A DNA stretch of 64,000 nucleotides from the NCBI RefSeq assembly GCF_029853675.1, contig NZ_CP122539.1, forward strand, positions 496,001 through 560,000. The letters run 5' to 3'. Every line of letters starts with the position of its first letter. Position 1 is the first letter of the stretch. This stretch comes from Tenacibaculum tangerinum. GTDB taxonomy: Bacteria; Bacteroidota; Bacteroidia; Flavobacteriales; Flavobacteriaceae. The translations under genes and the position numbers were made by a program. This document shows, piece after piece, positions 63,342 through 64,000 of this stretch. The notes below the pieces were generated by a model. That model ran no database searches and had not been told where the DNA came from. It saw only the letters and a program-made list of their open reading frames with translations.

Positions 63342-64000
63342 TGAAGAAAATTATATTTTTCATACTAGTATCTTTCACAATATACGCATGTGTAGAAGAA
63401 GTAGCGCTACCCGTAGTCGTTGACTTTAGTACAGAGATAGTAAATCAAGATTACACAGTACCCGTTAAAGTGAAAATTGTTAACGATACTGAAGGAGCAG
63501 ATACCTATTCTTGGACTTTTGAAGGTGGTGAACCCAATAGTTCATCCAATAGAAATCCTGGAATTATTACCTACAACCAAGAAGGAAGCTATACAATTAC
63601 TTTAGAAGCATCCAACAGAGATGGAAGCATAGATACAAAAACTCAAGAAATAACAGTAAAACCAACCGTTCTTATTGATTTCAATGCTGAAATAGTAGAA
63701 AATAATTTTTCACCAGTAGAAGTAAAGTTAAACAATAAAACCCAAGGAGCCACTTCTTTTCAATGGTTTTTCCAAGGAGGAAATCCAGAAACATCAACAG
63801 AACAGCATCCACAAAATGTAACCTTCGCAACTCCAGGAAAGCATACCATTCGGTTAAAAGTGAGTAATGGAGAAGAAAACTACACGCAAGAGAAAATCAT
63901 AGAAGTAGCCCCTTATCTAACTGCCGATTTTGAATATTCAGTTGCTTTTGAAGACGATGATTACCAAGTTCCTGTCAACGTAAGTTTTACCAATAAAAGT
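63341..64000 (+). CDS. PKD-domain lipoprotein (3' end outside window)
   Basis: 220 residues are visible and the frame stays open to the window end. The ATG overlaps the stop of the SprB gene (ATAATG). A type II signal peptide (MKKIIFFILVSFTIYAC) lipidates the protein. At least two PKD-like domains follow: SWTFEGGEPNSSSNRNP with YNQEGSYTITLEASN, then QWFFQGGNPETSTEQHP with FATPGKHTIRLKVSN, and a third begins. It is likely an outer-membrane partner of the SprB-repeat protein. Confidence 0.85.
   Translation, partial: MKKIIFFILVSFTIYACVEEVALPVVVDFSTEIVNQDYTVPVKVKIVNDTEGADTYSWTFEGGEPNSSSNRNPGIITYNQEGSYTITLEASNRDGSIDTKTQEITVKPTVLIDFNAEIVENNFSPVEVKLNNKTQGATSFQWFFQGGNPETSTEQHPQNVTFATPGKHTIRLKVSNGEENYTQEKIIEVAPYLTADFEYSVAFEDDDYQVPVNVSFTNKS

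Overview
The window is AT-rich chromosomal DNA from a marine Flavobacteriaceae bacterium (phylum Bacteroidota), most like Tenacibaculum and its relatives; the genus is an inference. The evidence is TAnnTTTG-type promoters, type IX secretion (T9SS) sorting domains, SprB repeats, DUF3810, DUF6495 and bacterial lipoproteins starting MKK. No rRNA or tRNA gene was seen.

Layout. 1-5.8 kb: the 3' end of aconitase, a Crp/Fnr regulator, an RskA-like lipoprotein, an M23 peptidase, DUF6495, a sirtuin, trmH and a tiny membrane protein. 5.8-14.6 kb: an accessory island. Its core is three cassette-like modules on the minus strand. Two are bounded by exactly matching inverted 9-mers; the third is bounded by an 8-mer with one mismatch. 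The attC-like stems that separate modules share the same geometry. The modules carry a type II CBASS anti-phage operon (CD-NTase, Cap2 E2-E1, Cap3 JAMM peptidase, DUF6602 nuclease-like protein), a lone PD-(D/E)XK protein and a lipoprotein. No integrase is visible, so this resembles a CALIN (attC cluster lacking an integrase). Both sides of the island carry the same 23-bp repeat family, with 3 units on the left and about 10 on the right. The CD-NTase is split by a T8 run, yet its C-terminal glycine is kept in the downstream frame.

14.6-45.6 kb: ordinary chromosome. It holds an NMO-type flavoprotein, mnmA, MORN-repeat proteins, a beta-gamma-crystallin-like lipoprotein, a secreted multidomain endonuclease I, pheT, pyrD (with an in-frame REP-like insert), mqo, a LysE exporter, lon, lysA, pepT, dnaB, a decayed IS200/IS605 transposase, a cbpA/cbpM-like pair and a YdeP-type molybdoenzyme.

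45.7-64 kb: one long co-directional locus behind a consensus flavobacterial promoter. It encodes a 1.57-kDa-residue-scale secreted protein of unknown family (1571 aa), an FN3 protein, two paralogous SprB-ended secreted proteins, a 2716-aa SprB-repeat T9SS cargo with 786-bp and 765-bp internal DNA duplications, and a PKD lipoprotein that runs off the window. Its spacing and start/stop overlaps suggest one cell-surface assembly. The FN3 gene start is interrupted at an A8 run in the same way as the CD-NTase, so homopolymer sequencing error must be weighed against real slippage.
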